Source of the DNA: Arthrobacter sp. 31Y
GTDB taxonomy: Bacteria; Actinomycetota; Actinomycetes; Actinomycetales; Micrococcaceae
Length of the DNA stretch: 64,000 nucleotides
Reading direction: 5' to 3'
Assembly: GCF_000526335.1 (NCBI RefSeq)
Contig: NZ_JAFW01000001.1
Coordinates: 4,154,001 to 4,218,000, forward strand
The notes under the pieces are model-generated. The model saw only the letters and a program-made list of their open reading frames with translations, did no database searches and was not told where the DNA came from. Positions 1-9,005 of this stretch are shown piece after piece. Position 1 is the stretch's first letter, and each line of letters opens with the position of its first letter. The position numbers and the translations under genes were made by a program.

Positions 1-90
1 ACTGTTCCGCAGGAATTCTCCCAGCGTTATGGTCGCGATCTGGACCTCACGGACGACTTCCCGCAGGGAATGCTCTCCGGAGCCCGGTAA
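1..90 (+). CDS. 3' end of an unrecognised gene (partial)
   Basis: Frame 1 is open from the window edge to a TAA at 88-90, giving 29 codons ending in ...PQGMLSGAR. A strong intrinsic terminator follows 20 bases later, which supports this being a real gene end. The fragment is too short to assign a family. It begins outside the window. Confidence 0.5.
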   Translation, partial: TVPQEFSQRYGRDLDLTDDFPQGMLSGAR

Positions 91-110
91 CCGTTCCATC
101 AGAATCATGG

Positions 111-144
111 AAAAGGTCCCCAGCCTGAGGCTGGGGACCTTTTT
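111..144. terminator. bidirectional intrinsic terminator
   Basis: An 11-bp perfect stem (115-125 with 129-139) has a 3-base TGA loop, with AAAA before it and TTTTT after it. It lies between the partial gene and the convergent marR gene and can serve both strands. Confidence 0.9.
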
Positions 145-179
145 CGTCGAACGCGGAATGGTCGTTGGGCGGGGGCTGT

Positions 180-719
180 TCAGACGGCCTCGTTTTTGTC
201 CTCGATGTCGAGTCCTGGGTCCCTAACGTTGAGGACGCCGTCACCGTAAATGGCGTTAAGGCGGCCCATGTAGTCAGCCAGCGTTTGGACGTCCTCCAGC
301 GGCCATTCGCCGAGTCGTTCACGGAATACCTGCCTCCGTGCGTCCTGGACCTGGTGCATCTTTTCCTCGCCCTTGTCTGTCAACCGGATGGATTGGGCCC
401 TGCCGTCCTGCGGGTCTGCCTCCTTGTAGACCAGGCCGATGCTCTCCAGGAAGGCGATCTGACGGCTCACAGACGGCTTGCCAACCCCAATGCAGGTGGC
501 AAGGTCCGTGAGCCGGATGGGCCCTTCCCTGCGGATGACCGTAAGGAGCCCGTAGGCAGCAGGTTCCATGTCCGGATGGACCTGGCGTGACAATTGATGG
601 GAGATGGAACGGGCGCGGCGCCAGAGCAGGCTCAGCTGGTGTTCCACCTGCTGGAGGGCGTCGTCCACGGCGTCGCCTGGCACGGCCGGACTGGGCGTGC
701 TCTGGAGAGGATTGCTCAT
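180..719 (-). CDS. MarR-family transcriptional regulator
   Basis: A 179-residue winged-helix repressor-type protein. The recognition region (PIRLTDLATCIGVGKPSVSRQI) is followed by a wing that contains DPQDGRAQSIRLTDKG, the typical MarR DxR-x-x-x-LT pattern. I chose the ATG at 719 over upstream starts because a TAGAAT -10 hexamer (732-727) lies 7 bases before it, which would give a leaderless mRNA. The upstream candidates at 770 and 728 would overlap this promoter and the divergent gene. MarR proteins usually bind as dimers to their own promoter and sense small phenolic or oxidising ligands. The ligand cannot be read from sequence. Confidence 0.85.
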   Translation of the reverse strand: MSNPLQSTPSPAVPGDAVDDALQQVEHQLSLLWRRARSISHQLSRQVHPDMEPAAYGLLTVIRREGPIRLTDLATCIGVGKPSVSRQIAFLESIGLVYKEADPQDGRAQSIRLTDKGEEKMHQVQDARRQVFRERLGEWPLEDVQTLADYMGRLNAIYGDGVLNVRDPGLDIEDKNEAV

Positions 720-726
720 GGCAACC

Positions 727-736
727 ATTCTAGAGT
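727..736. promoter_or_regulatory. overlapping divergent -10 elements
   Basis: ATTCTAGAGT reads as TAGAAT on the minus strand (732-727, marR side) and TAGAGT on the plus strand (731-736, DUF3046 side). The two hexamers share two bases, so the two promoters could exclude each other. Inferred from sequence only. Confidence 0.45.
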
Positions 737-760
737 CCGGCGCCATGAGAGACTCTATCG

Positions 761-985
761 GTGAGGGCAAGTGACTTTTGGCGATTAATGGACGACGAAT
801 TCGGGGCAGGCTACTCCCGGGTCCTGGCCAACTCCCTGGTACTCGCCGGTGTGGGTGGACGGACTGCCGTCGAGGCGTTAGCCTCCGGCTACCAGCCCCG
901 CGAGGTGTGGTTGGCTGTGTGCGAGGTTCAGGATGTTCCTCCCGAGCGAAGGCTGGGCAAGGACATCAAGCCGGCCCCAAACTGA
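761..985 (+). CDS. DUF3046 family protein
   Basis: A 74-residue protein starting at a GTG with MRASDFWRLMDDEFG, then VLAGVGGRTAVEALASG and PREVWLAVCE. This is the conserved core of the DUF3046 family, a small actinobacterial protein usually encoded just upstream of recA, as here. Its function is unknown. The FWRLMDDEFG start fixes the GTG. The last 15 or so residues (PPERRLGKDIKPAPN) are less conserved. Confidence 0.85.
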   Translation: MRASDFWRLMDDEFGAGYSRVLANSLVLAGVGGRTAVEALASGYQPREVWLAVCEVQDVPPERRLGKDIKPAPN

Positions 986-1038
986 CCACTTGTGTCTCGC
1001 TGGGCAAAGGGCCCTGGAAGACACGCCGTGCCCGTCAT

Positions 1039-1054
1039 TCGAATATCTGTTCGG
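1039..1054. promoter_or_regulatory. SOS box (LexA operator) upstream of recA
   Basis: TCGAAT-ATCT-GTTCGG fits the actinobacterial LexA consensus TCGAAC-N4-GTTCGA with two mismatches. It is about 190 bases before the recA start and resembles the box near lexA (12053-12068). Confidence 0.8.
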
Positions 1055-1243
1055 ATGGGGATATGCTCCTGAAAGAGGAAAATTGATCCTGAACGACGCG
1101 TCCGGGGCATGCCGACATTCCTGTTTATCCACATAGCAGGGGTCGGCTTGTAAAAATGTCAGGGCGCCGTAATAGCGTCTGACATGACAGGAAAGCGGCC
1201 TTTCAGGCCACTCCACAGCGAGAAAGCATCAGAGGTGTGAACC

Positions 1244-2287
1244 ATGGCGGCAGCCCCGGATCGTGAGAAGGCGCTCGAAGCAGCGCTTGCCCAGATCGAC
1301 AAGCAGTTCGGTAAAGGCTCTATCATGCGTCTGGGTGATGACACCCGGGCACCGATTGAGGTCATTCCCACCGGCTCCATTGCACTGGATGTCGCCCTTG
1401 GCATTGGTGGCCTGCCCCGTGGCCGCGTCGTGGAAATCTACGGTCCGGAATCCTCGGGTAAAACCACCGTGGCACTCCATGCCGTAGCCAATGCACAGCG
1501 AGCTGGCGGCATCGCGGCCTTCATCGACGCCGAGCATGCGCTTGATCCGGACTACGCCGCCAAGCTTGGCGTGGATACGGACGCGCTCCTGGTCTCCCAG
1601 CCGGACACCGGCGAGCAAGCCCTCGAAATCATGGACATGCTGGTGGGCTCCGGCTCGCTGGACATCGTGGTCATCGACTCCGTGGCAGCCCTGGTACCCC
1701 GCGCTGAAATCGAAGGCGAAATGGGCGACTCCCACGTTGGCCTCCAGGCCAGGCTCATGAGCCAGGCGCTGCGTAAGATCACCGGTCGCTTGAGCCAGAC
1801 CAAGACCACCGCCATCTTCATCAACCAGTTGCGTGAAAAGATCGGCGTGTTCTTCGGATCCCCGGAAACCACCACGGGTGGTAAAGCGCTGAAGTTCTAT
1901 GCGTCAGTGCGAATCGACGTTCGCCGCATTCAGACCCTGAAGGAAGGCGCGGACTCCGTCGGTAACCGCACCAAGGCAAAGATCGTCAAGAACAAGATGG
2001 CTCCGCCCTTCAAGATCGCCGAATTCGACATCATCTACGGTCAGGGCATCTCCCGCGAGGGCGGCATCATCGACATGGGTGTGGAGCACGGCATCATCAA
2101 GAAATCGGGTTCGTGGTTCACCTACGATGGCGATCAATTGGGCCAGGGCATGGAGAACTCCCGTCGCTTCCTGCGCGACAACCCTGAGCTCGCCCAGGAA
2201 CTGGAGCGCCTGATCAAGGAAAAGCTCGGCGTGGGCGTCGCCAAGGCTGAAGAAGATTCCCCGAAGCTGAAGGCCGTTGACGGCTAG
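1244..2287 (+). CDS. recA: recombinase RecA
   Basis: A 347-residue RecA. It forms ATP-dependent filaments on single-stranded DNA, drives strand exchange and triggers LexA self-cleavage. The Walker A GPESSGKT is at residues 67-74, followed by the [14 protein letters not shown]alker B region and the loop L2 region around [16 protein letters not shown]. The length is normal, and there is no intein, unlike some mycobacterial recA genes. The ATG is preceded by AGAGGTG. An SOS box lies upstream. The recX start overlaps its last codons, so the two are co-transcribed. Confidence 0.98.
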   Translation: MAAAPDREKALEAALAQIDKQFGKGSIMRLGDDTRAPIEVIPTGSIALDVALGIGGLPRGRVVEIYGPESSGKTTVALHAVANAQRAGGIAAFIDAEHALDPDYAAKLGVDTDALLVSQPDTGEQALEIMDMLVGSGSLDIVVIDSVAALVPRAEIEGEMGDSHVGLQARLMSQALRKITGRLSQTKTTAIFINQLREKIGVFFGSPETTTGGKALKFYASVRIDVRRIQTLKEGADSVGNRTKAKIVKNKMAPPFKIAEFDIIYGQGISREGGIIDMGVEHGIIKKSGSWFTYDGDQLGQGMENSRRFLRDNPELAQELERLIKEKLGVGVAKAEEDSPKLKAVDG

Positions 2288-2819
2288 AAGACGGCCGGAT
2301 CCGGATTCTTCCGTAGCGGCCGATCCTGAACCTGATCCCGAATCCGTGGCGCGTGCCATCGTCTTGAGGCAGTTGACGATGGCGCCGCGGAGCCGGCTGC
2401 AGTTGTCCCGGAAGCTCGCGGAGCGTAACGTTCCCGAGGACGTGGCTGAGGCAGTCTTGGATCGCTTCGAAGAAGTTCAGTTGATCGATGATGCCGAGTT
2501 TGCCAGGATGTGGGTCCGGAGCCGCTCGCAAAGCAAAAAGCTTGCGAAGGGCGCCATCCGTCGCGAACTGGCAGACAAGGGCATCGAGCTGGATGCGGCT
2601 GAAGAAGCACTATCGCAGCTCAGCGAGCAAGATGAGGAATCGGCTGCCCGTGAGCTGGTTCAGCGCAAGCTGCGGCCCAGTATGGATCTGAGCGATCGGG
2701 CAGAGCGGGACAAGTACATCCGCCGGCTGGCCTCGATGCTTGCACGCAAAGGCTACGCCCCCTCCATGGCCTTCAGAATCGTCGGTGAGGTGCTGGCTGA
2801 AGCCGGTACCCTTGAGTAG
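2277..2819 (+). CDS. recX: regulatory protein RecX
   Basis: A 180-residue RecX, which caps and destabilises RecA filaments. It has the three-helix repeat layout of the family: [21 protein letters not shown] at residues 38-58, then [16 protein letters not shown] and a final [13 protein letters not shown] repeat. The start is taken as a TTG inside the recA 3' end, an 11-base overlap that suggests translational coupling. An acidic N-terminal extension of about 25 residues precedes the first repeat. The stop shares a base with the miaB start. Confidence 0.93.
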   Translation: MTARRRPDPDSSVAADPEPDPESVARAIVLRQLTMAPRSRLQLSRKLAERNVPEDVAEAVLDRFEEVQLIDDAEFARMWVRSRSQSKKLAKGAIRRELADKGIELDAAEEALSQLSEQDEESAARELVQRKLRPSMDLSDRAERDKYIRRLASMLARKGYAPSMAFRIVGEVLAEAGTLE

Positions 2820-4367
2820 TGAGTTTGACCATTCCCTCCCCATTAGCTGCCATCTCTCCTTCCGTGGAGCCCAGTACTGGTACAGAGCCCAGGACCTATC
2901 AGGTTCGGACTTTCGGCTGCCAGATGAACGTCCATGATTCAGAGCGCATGGCTGGACTTCTCGAAGAAGCCGGCTACGTGCCCGCTGACGGGGAGGTGGC
3001 GGATGTGGTGGTGTTCAACACGTGCGCTGTCCGTGAGAACGCGGACAACAAACTCTACGGAAACCTCGGCCAGCTGCGGCAGGTCAAAGAGGCGAACCCC
3101 TCCATGCAGATTGCCGTTGGCGGTTGCCTGGCCCAGAAGGACCGCGAAAACCATCGTGAAGAAGGCGCCGTGGGTCGACGCCGTGTTTGGAACCCACAAT
3201 GTGGGGGCACTGCCAGCCCTGCTCAAGCGCGCACGGCATAACAATGAGGCACAACTGGAGATTCTCGAATCCTTGGACGTGTTTCCGTCAACACTGCCCA
3301 CTAAGCGTGACTCTGTGTATGCCGGGTGGGTTTCCATCTCCGTGGGCTGCAATAACACCTGCACGTTCTGCATTGTGCCTTCGCTTCGTGGCAAGGAGAA
3401 AGACCGGCGTCCGGGGGAGATCCTAGCCGAGATCCAGGCGCTCGTTGATGACGGCGCTGTTGAAGTCACGTTGCTCGGCCAGAATGTGAATTCGTACGGT
3501 GTGGAATTCGGTGACCGTCAGGCATTCTCCAAACTCCTGCGTGCCTGCGGTGAAATTGAAGGGTTGGAACGAGTTCGTTTCACCAGCCCGCATCCCGCAG
3601 CATTCACCGACGACGTCATTGATGCGATGGCTGAGACACCTAACGCCATGCCTCAATTGCACATGCCGCTGCAGTCCGGCTCGGACAAGGTGCTGAAGGA
3701 CATGCGCCGTTCCTACCGTTCCAGCAAGTTCCTGGGGATCCTGGACAAGGTGCGTGAACGCATTCCCCTTGCCGCCATCACTACGGACATCATCGTTGGC
3801 TTCCCGGGCGAAACCGAGGAAGATTTCCAGGCAACCCTGGATGTCGTGGAGAAATCGCGGTTTGCCTCCGCCTTCACGTTCCAGTACTCAAAGCGGCCAG
3901 GCACTCCGGCTGCTGACCTTCCGGAGCAACTTCCCAAGGCCGTGGTGCAGGAGCGCTACGAGCGTCTCACGGCGTTGCAGGACCGCATAGCTGCTGAGGA
4001 GAACGCTAAGCAGTTGGGCCGTCAAGTGGAGGTCCTGGTCACGGCGCAGTCAGGACGGAAAGCAGGAGAGACACACAGGCTGTCCGGTCGGTCCAAGGAC
4101 CAAAGGCTGGTGCACTTCTCCGTACCTGCCGGTGCCGGAACTCCGCGGCCGGGTGACTTTGTCACCGTCACCATTACCGAGGCCGCTGCGTTCCACCTTG
4201 TAGCTGATCCGGCAACTCCGGAGGATTACGTCCTGCGCCGCTCCCGTGCAGGCGATGCCTGGGATCGTTCACAGGCTGATTCCTGTGGAGTCCCGGCAGC
4301 AGGAGCTGCCTCAGGGAAGACAGGTGTGTCGTTGGGCATGCCGTCGCTGCCTGTTCGTCGCGCCTAG
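2819..4367 (+). pseudogene. miaB: miaB (tRNA ms2i6A37 methylthiotransferase), frameshifted
   Basis: MiaB adds a methylthio group to i6A37 in tRNAs reading U-starting codons; MiaA, encoded next door, makes its substrate. The N-terminal UPF0004 domain ([32 protein letters not shown]) runs from the GTG at 2819 in one frame. The radical SAM core ([11 protein letters not shown]), the rest of the enzyme and the TRAM domain continue in another frame to 4367. The break lies in the run AAAA at 3147-3150. Removing one A gives an uninterrupted protein of about 515 residues (..[20 protein letters not shown]..). It is either a sequencing error in a homopolymer or a real inactivating mutation. All three cluster cysteines of each half are present. 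Confidence 0.9.
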
Positions 4368-4386
4368 GGGCGGACCACAGGATCCT

Positions 4387-5313
4387 ATGTCGCACTTCAG
4401 CCAGGAACTTCCGCAGCCTGTCATTGCCGTTGTTGGTCCCACGGGTTCAGGTAAATCGGATCTGGGCGTCAACCTTGCCCTGGCCTTGAACGGTGAAGTC
4501 ATTAATGCCGACGCCTTGCAGTTTTACCGGGGCATGGACATAGGAACCGCCAAGATCACCAGGGATGAACAACGGGGTGTGCCGCATCATTTGCTGGACA
4601 TCATGGAAGTCACCCAGGAAGCCAGCGTGGCGGACTTCCAACGTGAATGCCGCTCGGCCATTAGTGATATTCACTCCCGGGGAAAGCGTGCCATCCTTGT
4701 GGGCGGCTCCGGCTTGTATGTGCGCGCCGCCCTGGACGTTCTGGAATTCCCTGGCACAGACCCCGAACTCCGTATGCGCCTGGAAGAAGAGTTCGAAGTG
4801 CAGGGGCTTGCGCCGTTGCGTGCCCGGCTTGAAGAAGTGGATCCCGTGTCCGCGGCCCGCCTCGGCGATGCCCGGCGCGTGATCCGGGCTCTGGAGGTGC
4901 ACGGTCTGACCGGTCGTCCTTTTAGTTCGTTCATGCCACAGCGCGAGTATTTTCAGCCCGCTCTTCAGATCGGGCTGGAGGTGGATCGTGAACAACTGCG
5001 AGAACGTCTGGCACTACGGGTGCACCGGATGGTGGAGGAAGGTCTTCAAGAGGAAGTTGAGCGGCTTGACGCCATCGGATTGCGCAGGGGCAAGACTGCG
5101 TCGCGCGCTTTGGGTTACGCCCAATTCCTGAAAGTTCTGGACGGCGTGATGACCGTCGATGCTGCCGCCGAGGAAACCATCGTGGCTACCCGGCAGTTTG
5201 CGAGGCGCCAGCTGACGTGGTTCAGGGCAGACCCACGCATTACCTGGCTCGATTGGCAGGATCCGGAGCTCGTGGCCAAGGCGGTCGAGGCAACTCTAGC
5301 GGCCGGAAAGTAG
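4387..5313 (+). CDS. miaA: tRNA dimethylallyltransferase MiaA
   Basis: A 308-residue enzyme that transfers a dimethylallyl group to A37 of tRNAs. The P-loop [11 protein letters not shown] is near the N-terminus, followed by [16 protein letters not shown], the substrate-binding part, and a C-terminal [13 protein letters not shown] motif typical of MiaA. The open frame extends further upstream, but the ATG at 4387 ([17 protein letters not shown]) fits the family start. It follows miaB closely in the same operon. Confidence 0.96.
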   Translation: MSHFSQELPQPVIAVVGPTGSGKSDLGVNLALALNGEVINADALQFYRGMDIGTAKITRDEQRGVPHHLLDIMEVTQEASVADFQRECRSAISDIHSRGKRAILVGGSGLYVRAALDVLEFPGTDPELRMRLEEEFEVQGLAPLRARLEEVDPVSAARLGDARRVIRALEVHGLTGRPFSSFMPQREYFQPALQIGLEVDREQLRERLALRVHRMVEEGLQEEVERLDAIGLRRGKTASRALGYAQFLKVLDGVMTVDAAAEETIVATRQFARRQLTWFRADPRITWLDWQDPELVAKAVEATLAAGK

Positions 5314-5347
5314 CCGAGACAATTTCTGGCCGAACACGCGTGGCGGG

Positions 5348-5353
5348 TAGCCT
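5348..5353 (+). promoter_or_regulatory. candidate leaderless -10 of dapF
   Basis: TAGCCT ends 6 bases before the ATG at 5360, so transcription would start at or next to the start codon. Confidence 0.4.
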
Positions 5354-5359
5354 AGATCC

Positions 5360-6328
5360 ATGGATGAAACCGCCGCAGTTCCCGCCCGGCAGCCCGCAAA
5401 CGCGGATGCTCCGGTGATACTTTCCAACCTTGCAGGTCTGGCTTTTTCAAAGGGCCACGGAACGGGCAACGACTTTGTCCTGATTGCTGATCCCGGTGAC
5501 GCCCACGAGATCACCGCCGAGCACGTGGCGCAGTTGTGCGACCGCCATGTAGGCATCGGTGGCGACGGCCTTATTCGGGCGGTGCCGTCCCGCTTCCTCC
5601 CTGAAGGCCGCGTTGCCTTGGAACAGGATCCCGGGGCGGAGTGGTTCATGGATTACCGCAACGGTGACGGTTCACTCTCGGAAATGTGTGGCAATGGAGT
5701 GCGTGTCTTCGTCCATTTCCTCATTGCCGAGGGTTTGGTGGACCTGGGACCCGGGCAGACACTTGCCATTGGCACCCGCGGTGGAGTCAAGAAGGTGGTA
5801 CGGACCGCCAATGGCTATGCCGTGGATATGGGCCCGTGGGAGTTCATCTTCCCGGATGAGGCCAAGAGCAAGGCCATGGATGCCTTGGTCAGCGCAGACG
5901 GCTTGGAAGTTGCCCGGCCCGGCCTCTCGGTGAGCATGGGCAATCCTCACACGGTGGTTGCACTGGCCGAACTCAGCGAGCTCACGGCCACGCAGCTTTT
6001 CAAAGTCCCCGTGGTGGATCCCAAGCCTGTCAACGGAACCAACGTCGAGTTTGTCGTTCCCGCAGAGCCACTGGTGGCGGACGGCGTAGGAACCATCACC
6101 ATGCGCGTGCACGAGCGCGGTGTGGGGGAGACGCAGTCCTGTGGCACCGGTGCGTGCGCCGCCGCCGTCGCCATTCGTCACTGGGCTGGTGACTCGGCTC
6201 CCAACGACTGGCACGTCAACGTACCGGGCGGTGTGGTGGCCGTGAAGTTCATCCCCGGCGCCGGCGGACGCGAGCATGTGGAACTCAGCGGTCCCGCAGT
6301 CATCGTGGCTACAGGGACGCTTTCCTGA
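5360..6328 (+). CDS. dapF: diaminopimelate epimerase DapF
   Basis: A 322-residue cofactor-independent epimerase that converts LL- to meso-diaminopimelate for lysine and peptidoglycan synthesis. Both catalytic cysteines are visible, in [11 protein letters not shown] and [11 protein letters not shown]. The substrate-binding segments KGHGTGNDF and VSMGNPHTV are also intact. An N-terminal stretch of about 28 residues precedes the usual start of homology. No ribosome site is obvious and a -10-like hexamer abuts the ATG, so a leaderless message is likely. Its 3' end overlaps the convergent methyltransferase gene by 20 bases. Confidence 0.96.
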   Translation: MDETAAVPARQPANADAPVILSNLAGLAFSKGHGTGNDFVLIADPGDAHEITAEHVAQLCDRHVGIGGDGLIRAVPSRFLPEGRVALEQDPGAEWFMDYRNGDGSLSEMCGNGVRVFVHFLIAEGLVDLGPGQTLAIGTRGGVKKVVRTANGYAVDMGPWEFIFPDEAKSKAMDALVSADGLEVARPGLSVSMGNPHTVVALAELSELTATQLFKVPVVDPKPVNGTNVEFVVPAEPLVADGVGTITMRVHERGVGETQSCGTGACAAAVAIRHWAGDSAPNDWHVNVPGGVVAVKFIPGAGGREHVELSGPAVIVATGTLS

Positions 6329-6923
6329 CCCTGATGATCCTGAACGTCTTGGAGGTACTCTCACGGGAGACCGTGTAAGTACTGTCCAGCTCTGTCGCTA
6401 GCCACCGTTGGAGCGAGTCCGAGCCCAGGTTTTTCTGAACGACCAACCAAGCGCTGCCGCCTGGCGCCAGCCGGGGCAGCCACGTCAGCAGCAGCGAGTG
6501 AAGTTCGTCCTTGCCGATGCGGATAGGCGGGTTGGACCAGATCGTGTCGAATTCGACGGCGGGGTCTACCTCGTGCGGGAGGCTGGCGGTGACGTTGGTG
6601 AGGCCGAGCGCCGCAGCGTTCTCGTTGGTCAACGTGATGCATCGCTCATTGACGTCAACGGCGTGAACTTGAGCATGTGGTGCCATCAAGCCCAAGGTGA
6701 GGGCGATCGGACCCCAGCCGCAGCCGATGTCCAGCAAGTGCCCCTTCGGTGACGGCGGGGGAACTTCAGCGAAGAGAACCGCGGTACCTTTGTCCACGCC
6801 GTCGGGGCTGAAGATACCCGACGAGGTCTGCAGCTGGCGCGTGGCTCCAGCAAGTTCCACTGTCAGTGGCTTGCGGGTGAATGGTCCGGCCGGTTGGGCG
6901 GTGAAATAGTGTGCAGACTCCAT
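6309..6923 (-). CDS. class I SAM methyltransferase, RsmC-like small domain
   Basis: About 204 residues, matching the C-terminal methyltransferase half of RsmC (16S rRNA m2G1207) and the stand-alone MTS-domain proteins of Gram-positives. Visible are the SAM loop [13 protein letters not shown], the acidic VDVNERC and the catalytic SNPPIRIGK motif. The ATG at 6923 (MESAHYFT) was preferred to the one at 6935 because TAATGT lies 8 bases upstream; the longer form adds only four residues. The target base (rRNA or other guanine) is inferred from the NPPIR motif. Confidence 0.85.
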   Translation of the reverse strand: MESAHYFTAQPAGPFTRKPLTVELAGATRQLQTSSGIFSPDGVDKGTAVLFAEVPPPSPKGHLLDIGCGWGPIALTLGLMAPHAQVHAVDVNERCITLTNENAAALGLTNVTASLPHEVDPAVEFDTIWSNPPIRIGKDELHSLLLTWLPRLAPGGSAWLVVQKNLGSDSLQRWLATELDSTYTVSRESTSKTFRIIRVRKASL

Positions 6924-7009
6924 AATTTGCCACATTAGTTGGCTATCGTCAGCAAGGGAAACCGCCTCCTTCCGCCGCCTGTTTGACAGCGGCTGCTAAA
7001 GTGGAACGC

Positions 7010-7442
7010 ATGTTCTTGATCTTTGAGTAATCAGCCGAAACGCCTGAGTCATCAGGCGATTAATGGCACCGCCCGCGACGCGGGCCCGGTCTGGCATTTC
7101 GCCCGGCCCGGCCCTTCCGCCCGGCAGGTCCCGAAGGCTCGGTCCGTAGCTCCTCGTAGTGGAGCCGGACACTCTGAAGATCCCGTCCGCTCATTCGCAG
7201 TGAACCGCCATGTTGTACGTGGCCCCCTGCGGTGCCACCGGCAAAGAATCCTCACCTCGGCCCAAGGACCCTCCCCGCGGATTCCACCACGCCATTGTTA
7301 CAGCAGCCGCTTCCCTGTCGAGAGGTTGCCGTTCAGCACATAGGAGGCCCTTTTGGCCGATGCCCGTCAGCCCAGCGCGAATAGCGCCCCATCGAACATC
7401 AATCAGCACTATTCTGGAATTGCCGAACAGTCTAAGGAGACC
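7010..7442 (+). promoter_or_regulatory. long structured 5' leader of hflX
   Basis: A 433-base stretch without a supported gene. It holds a 6-codon reading frame MFLIFE (7010-7030). Three hairpins follow: 7041-7047 with 7052-7058, 7072-7077 with 7079-7084, and 7142-7153 with 7161-7170. A perfect AGGAGG (7342-7347) precedes a TTG at 7353 that is in frame with hflX. Leader peptide plus hairpins suggests attenuation. In mycobacteria hflX is controlled by WhiB7 in response to ribosome-targeting drugs, but no clear WhiB7 promoter was seen here. Confidence 0.4.
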
Positions 7443-9005
7443 ATGACCACCCAGAAGCACTCCGGATCCGATTCCGACGCCCAGGACATGAGTCCTGAAC
7501 AAATCCAGGCCGTCATCGACCGGATTCTTTCCAAGGATGTACCTGCGCAGGCATCCGACGACAACGACGCCAATGGTGTGTTCGGCAAGGCGCAGGCGAT
7601 TTCCACGCTGGACCAGGAACACAGCATTTACGACGGCGACCAGGAGGACCTGGCTGAACGCCGCGCCCTCCGGCGTACCGCGGGACTGTCCACCGAACTT
7701 GAGGACGTCACAGAAGTCGAATACCGGCAGCTGCGCCTTGAGCGGGTTGTGCTGGCGGGCCTGTGGACCGAGGGGACCCTTGCGGATGCGGAGAACTCCC
7801 TCCGTGAGCTCGCCGCACTTGCCGAGACAGCCGGATCCGAGGTGTTGGACGGCCTGGTTCAGCGGCGGCAGAAGCCGGACCCCGGGACGTTCCTTGGTTC
7901 CGGTAAGGCCCAGGAGCTTAAGGACATCGTCGCAGCCACCGGCGCCGACACCGTGGTGGTTGATACCGAGCTTGCGCCGTCTCAGCGACGTGGACTTGAG
8001 GACATCGTGAAGGTCAAGGTAGTTGACCGCACCACGTTGATCCTTGACATCTTTGCCCAGCACGCCAAGAGCCGCGAAGGCAAGGCGCAGGTTGAGCTCG
8101 CGCAGCTCGAGTACCTGCTCCCGAGGCTTCGTGGTTGGGGTGACTCCATGTCCCGCCAGGCTGGTGGCCAGGTGGGTGGAGCCGGCGCCGGCATGGGCTC
8201 CCGTGGTCCTGGTGAAACCAAGATCGAACTTGATCGGCGGCGAATCCGTACCCGTATGGCCAAGCTGCGTCGTGAAATCGCCGCAATGAAGCCTGCTCGG
8301 GAGACCAAGCGGGCCAACCGCCGTCGTAACGCTGTCCCGTCAGTGGCTATTGCCGGGTACACGAACGCCGGCAAGTCCTCTCTCCTCAACCGCCTCACTG
8401 ATGCCGGTGTCCTGGTGGAGAACGCCCTGTTCGCCACCCTTGATCCCACGGTCCGTAAGGCGCAAACGCCGGACGGCATCGGGTACACCCTCGCGGATAC
8501 TGTCGGCTTCGTTCGCTCGTTGCCTACCCAGCTGATTGAGGCCTTCCGGTCAACGTTGGAAGAAGTTGCGGACTCGGATCTGATCCTCCACGTCGTGGAT
8601 GCATCGCACCCCGATCCTGAGGGGCAGATTGCAGCGGTCAGGTCCGTTTTCACCGAAGTGGATGCCCGTAAGGTTCCTGAGATCATCGTCCTCAACAAGG
8701 TCGATGTAGCTGATCCCTTCGTGGTGGAGCGTCTTAAGCAGAAAGAACCCCGCCATGCTGTGGTGTCCACCCGCACGGGGCAGGGCATCGCGGAACTACT
8801 CGAAGACATCAGCAGGTCCATTCCCCGGCCTGGTGTGCGCCTTGAACTGCTCATTCCCTACGAGCGCGGGGAAATGATCAATAAGTTGCACAACTCCGAC
8901 TCGGAAATCCTGAGCCTCGAGCATGAGGAGAACGGGACCCGCGTAGTTGTCATGGTGCGCGAAGGTCTGGCCGCCGAGCTGGAGTCATTCGTCAGCAATG
9001 GTTGA
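7443..9005 (+). CDS. hflX: ribosome-splitting GTPase HflX
   Basis: About 520 residues. HflX binds stalled or heat/antibiotic-stressed 70S ribosomes and splits them. The HflX-specific N-terminal domain ends in the glycine-rich linker GGQVGGAGAGMGSRGPGETK. The G domain has G1 GYTNAGKSSL, G3 DTVGFV and G4 NKVD, and a short C-terminal domain follows. I start at the ATG at 7443, preceded by AAGGAGA. A TTG at 7353 with a perfect AGGAGG would add 30 residues of weaker coding character and cannot be excluded. The end overlaps dinG. Confidence 0.95.
   Translation: MTTQKHSGSDSDAQDMSPEQIQAVIDRILSKDVPAQASDDNDANGVFGKAQAISTLDQEHSIYDGDQEDLAERRALRRTAGLSTELEDVTEVEYRQLRLERVVLAGLWTEGTLADAENSLRELAALAETAGSEVLDGLVQRRQKPDPGTFLGSGKAQELKDIVAATGADTVVVDTELAPSQRRGLEDIVKVKVVDRTTLILDIFAQHAKSREGKAQVELAQLEYLLPRLRGWGDSMSRQAGGQVGGAGAGMGSRGPGETKIELDRRRIRTRMAKLRREIAAMKPARETKRANRRRNAVPSVAIAGYTNAGKSSLLNRLTDAGVLVENALFATLDPTVRKAQTPDGIGYTLADTVGFVRSLPTQLIEAFRSTLEEVADSDLILHVVDASHPDPEGQIAAVRSVFTEVDARKVPEIIVLNKVDVADPFVVERLKQKEPRHAVVSTRTGQGIAELLEDISRSIPRPGVRLELLIPYERGEMINKLHNSDSEILSLEHEENGTRVVVMVREGLAAELESFVSNG

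Noticed and set aside
7210..7446. 78-codon frame overlapping hflX by ATGA as a coupled gene
   Set aside because: Weak ribosome site, Ser/Arg/Pro-rich composition and no domain; mentioned only as part of the leader finding.
7191..8063. 290-codon minus-strand open frame opposite hflX
   Set aside because: Antisense shadow of hflX and its leader; no domain recognised.
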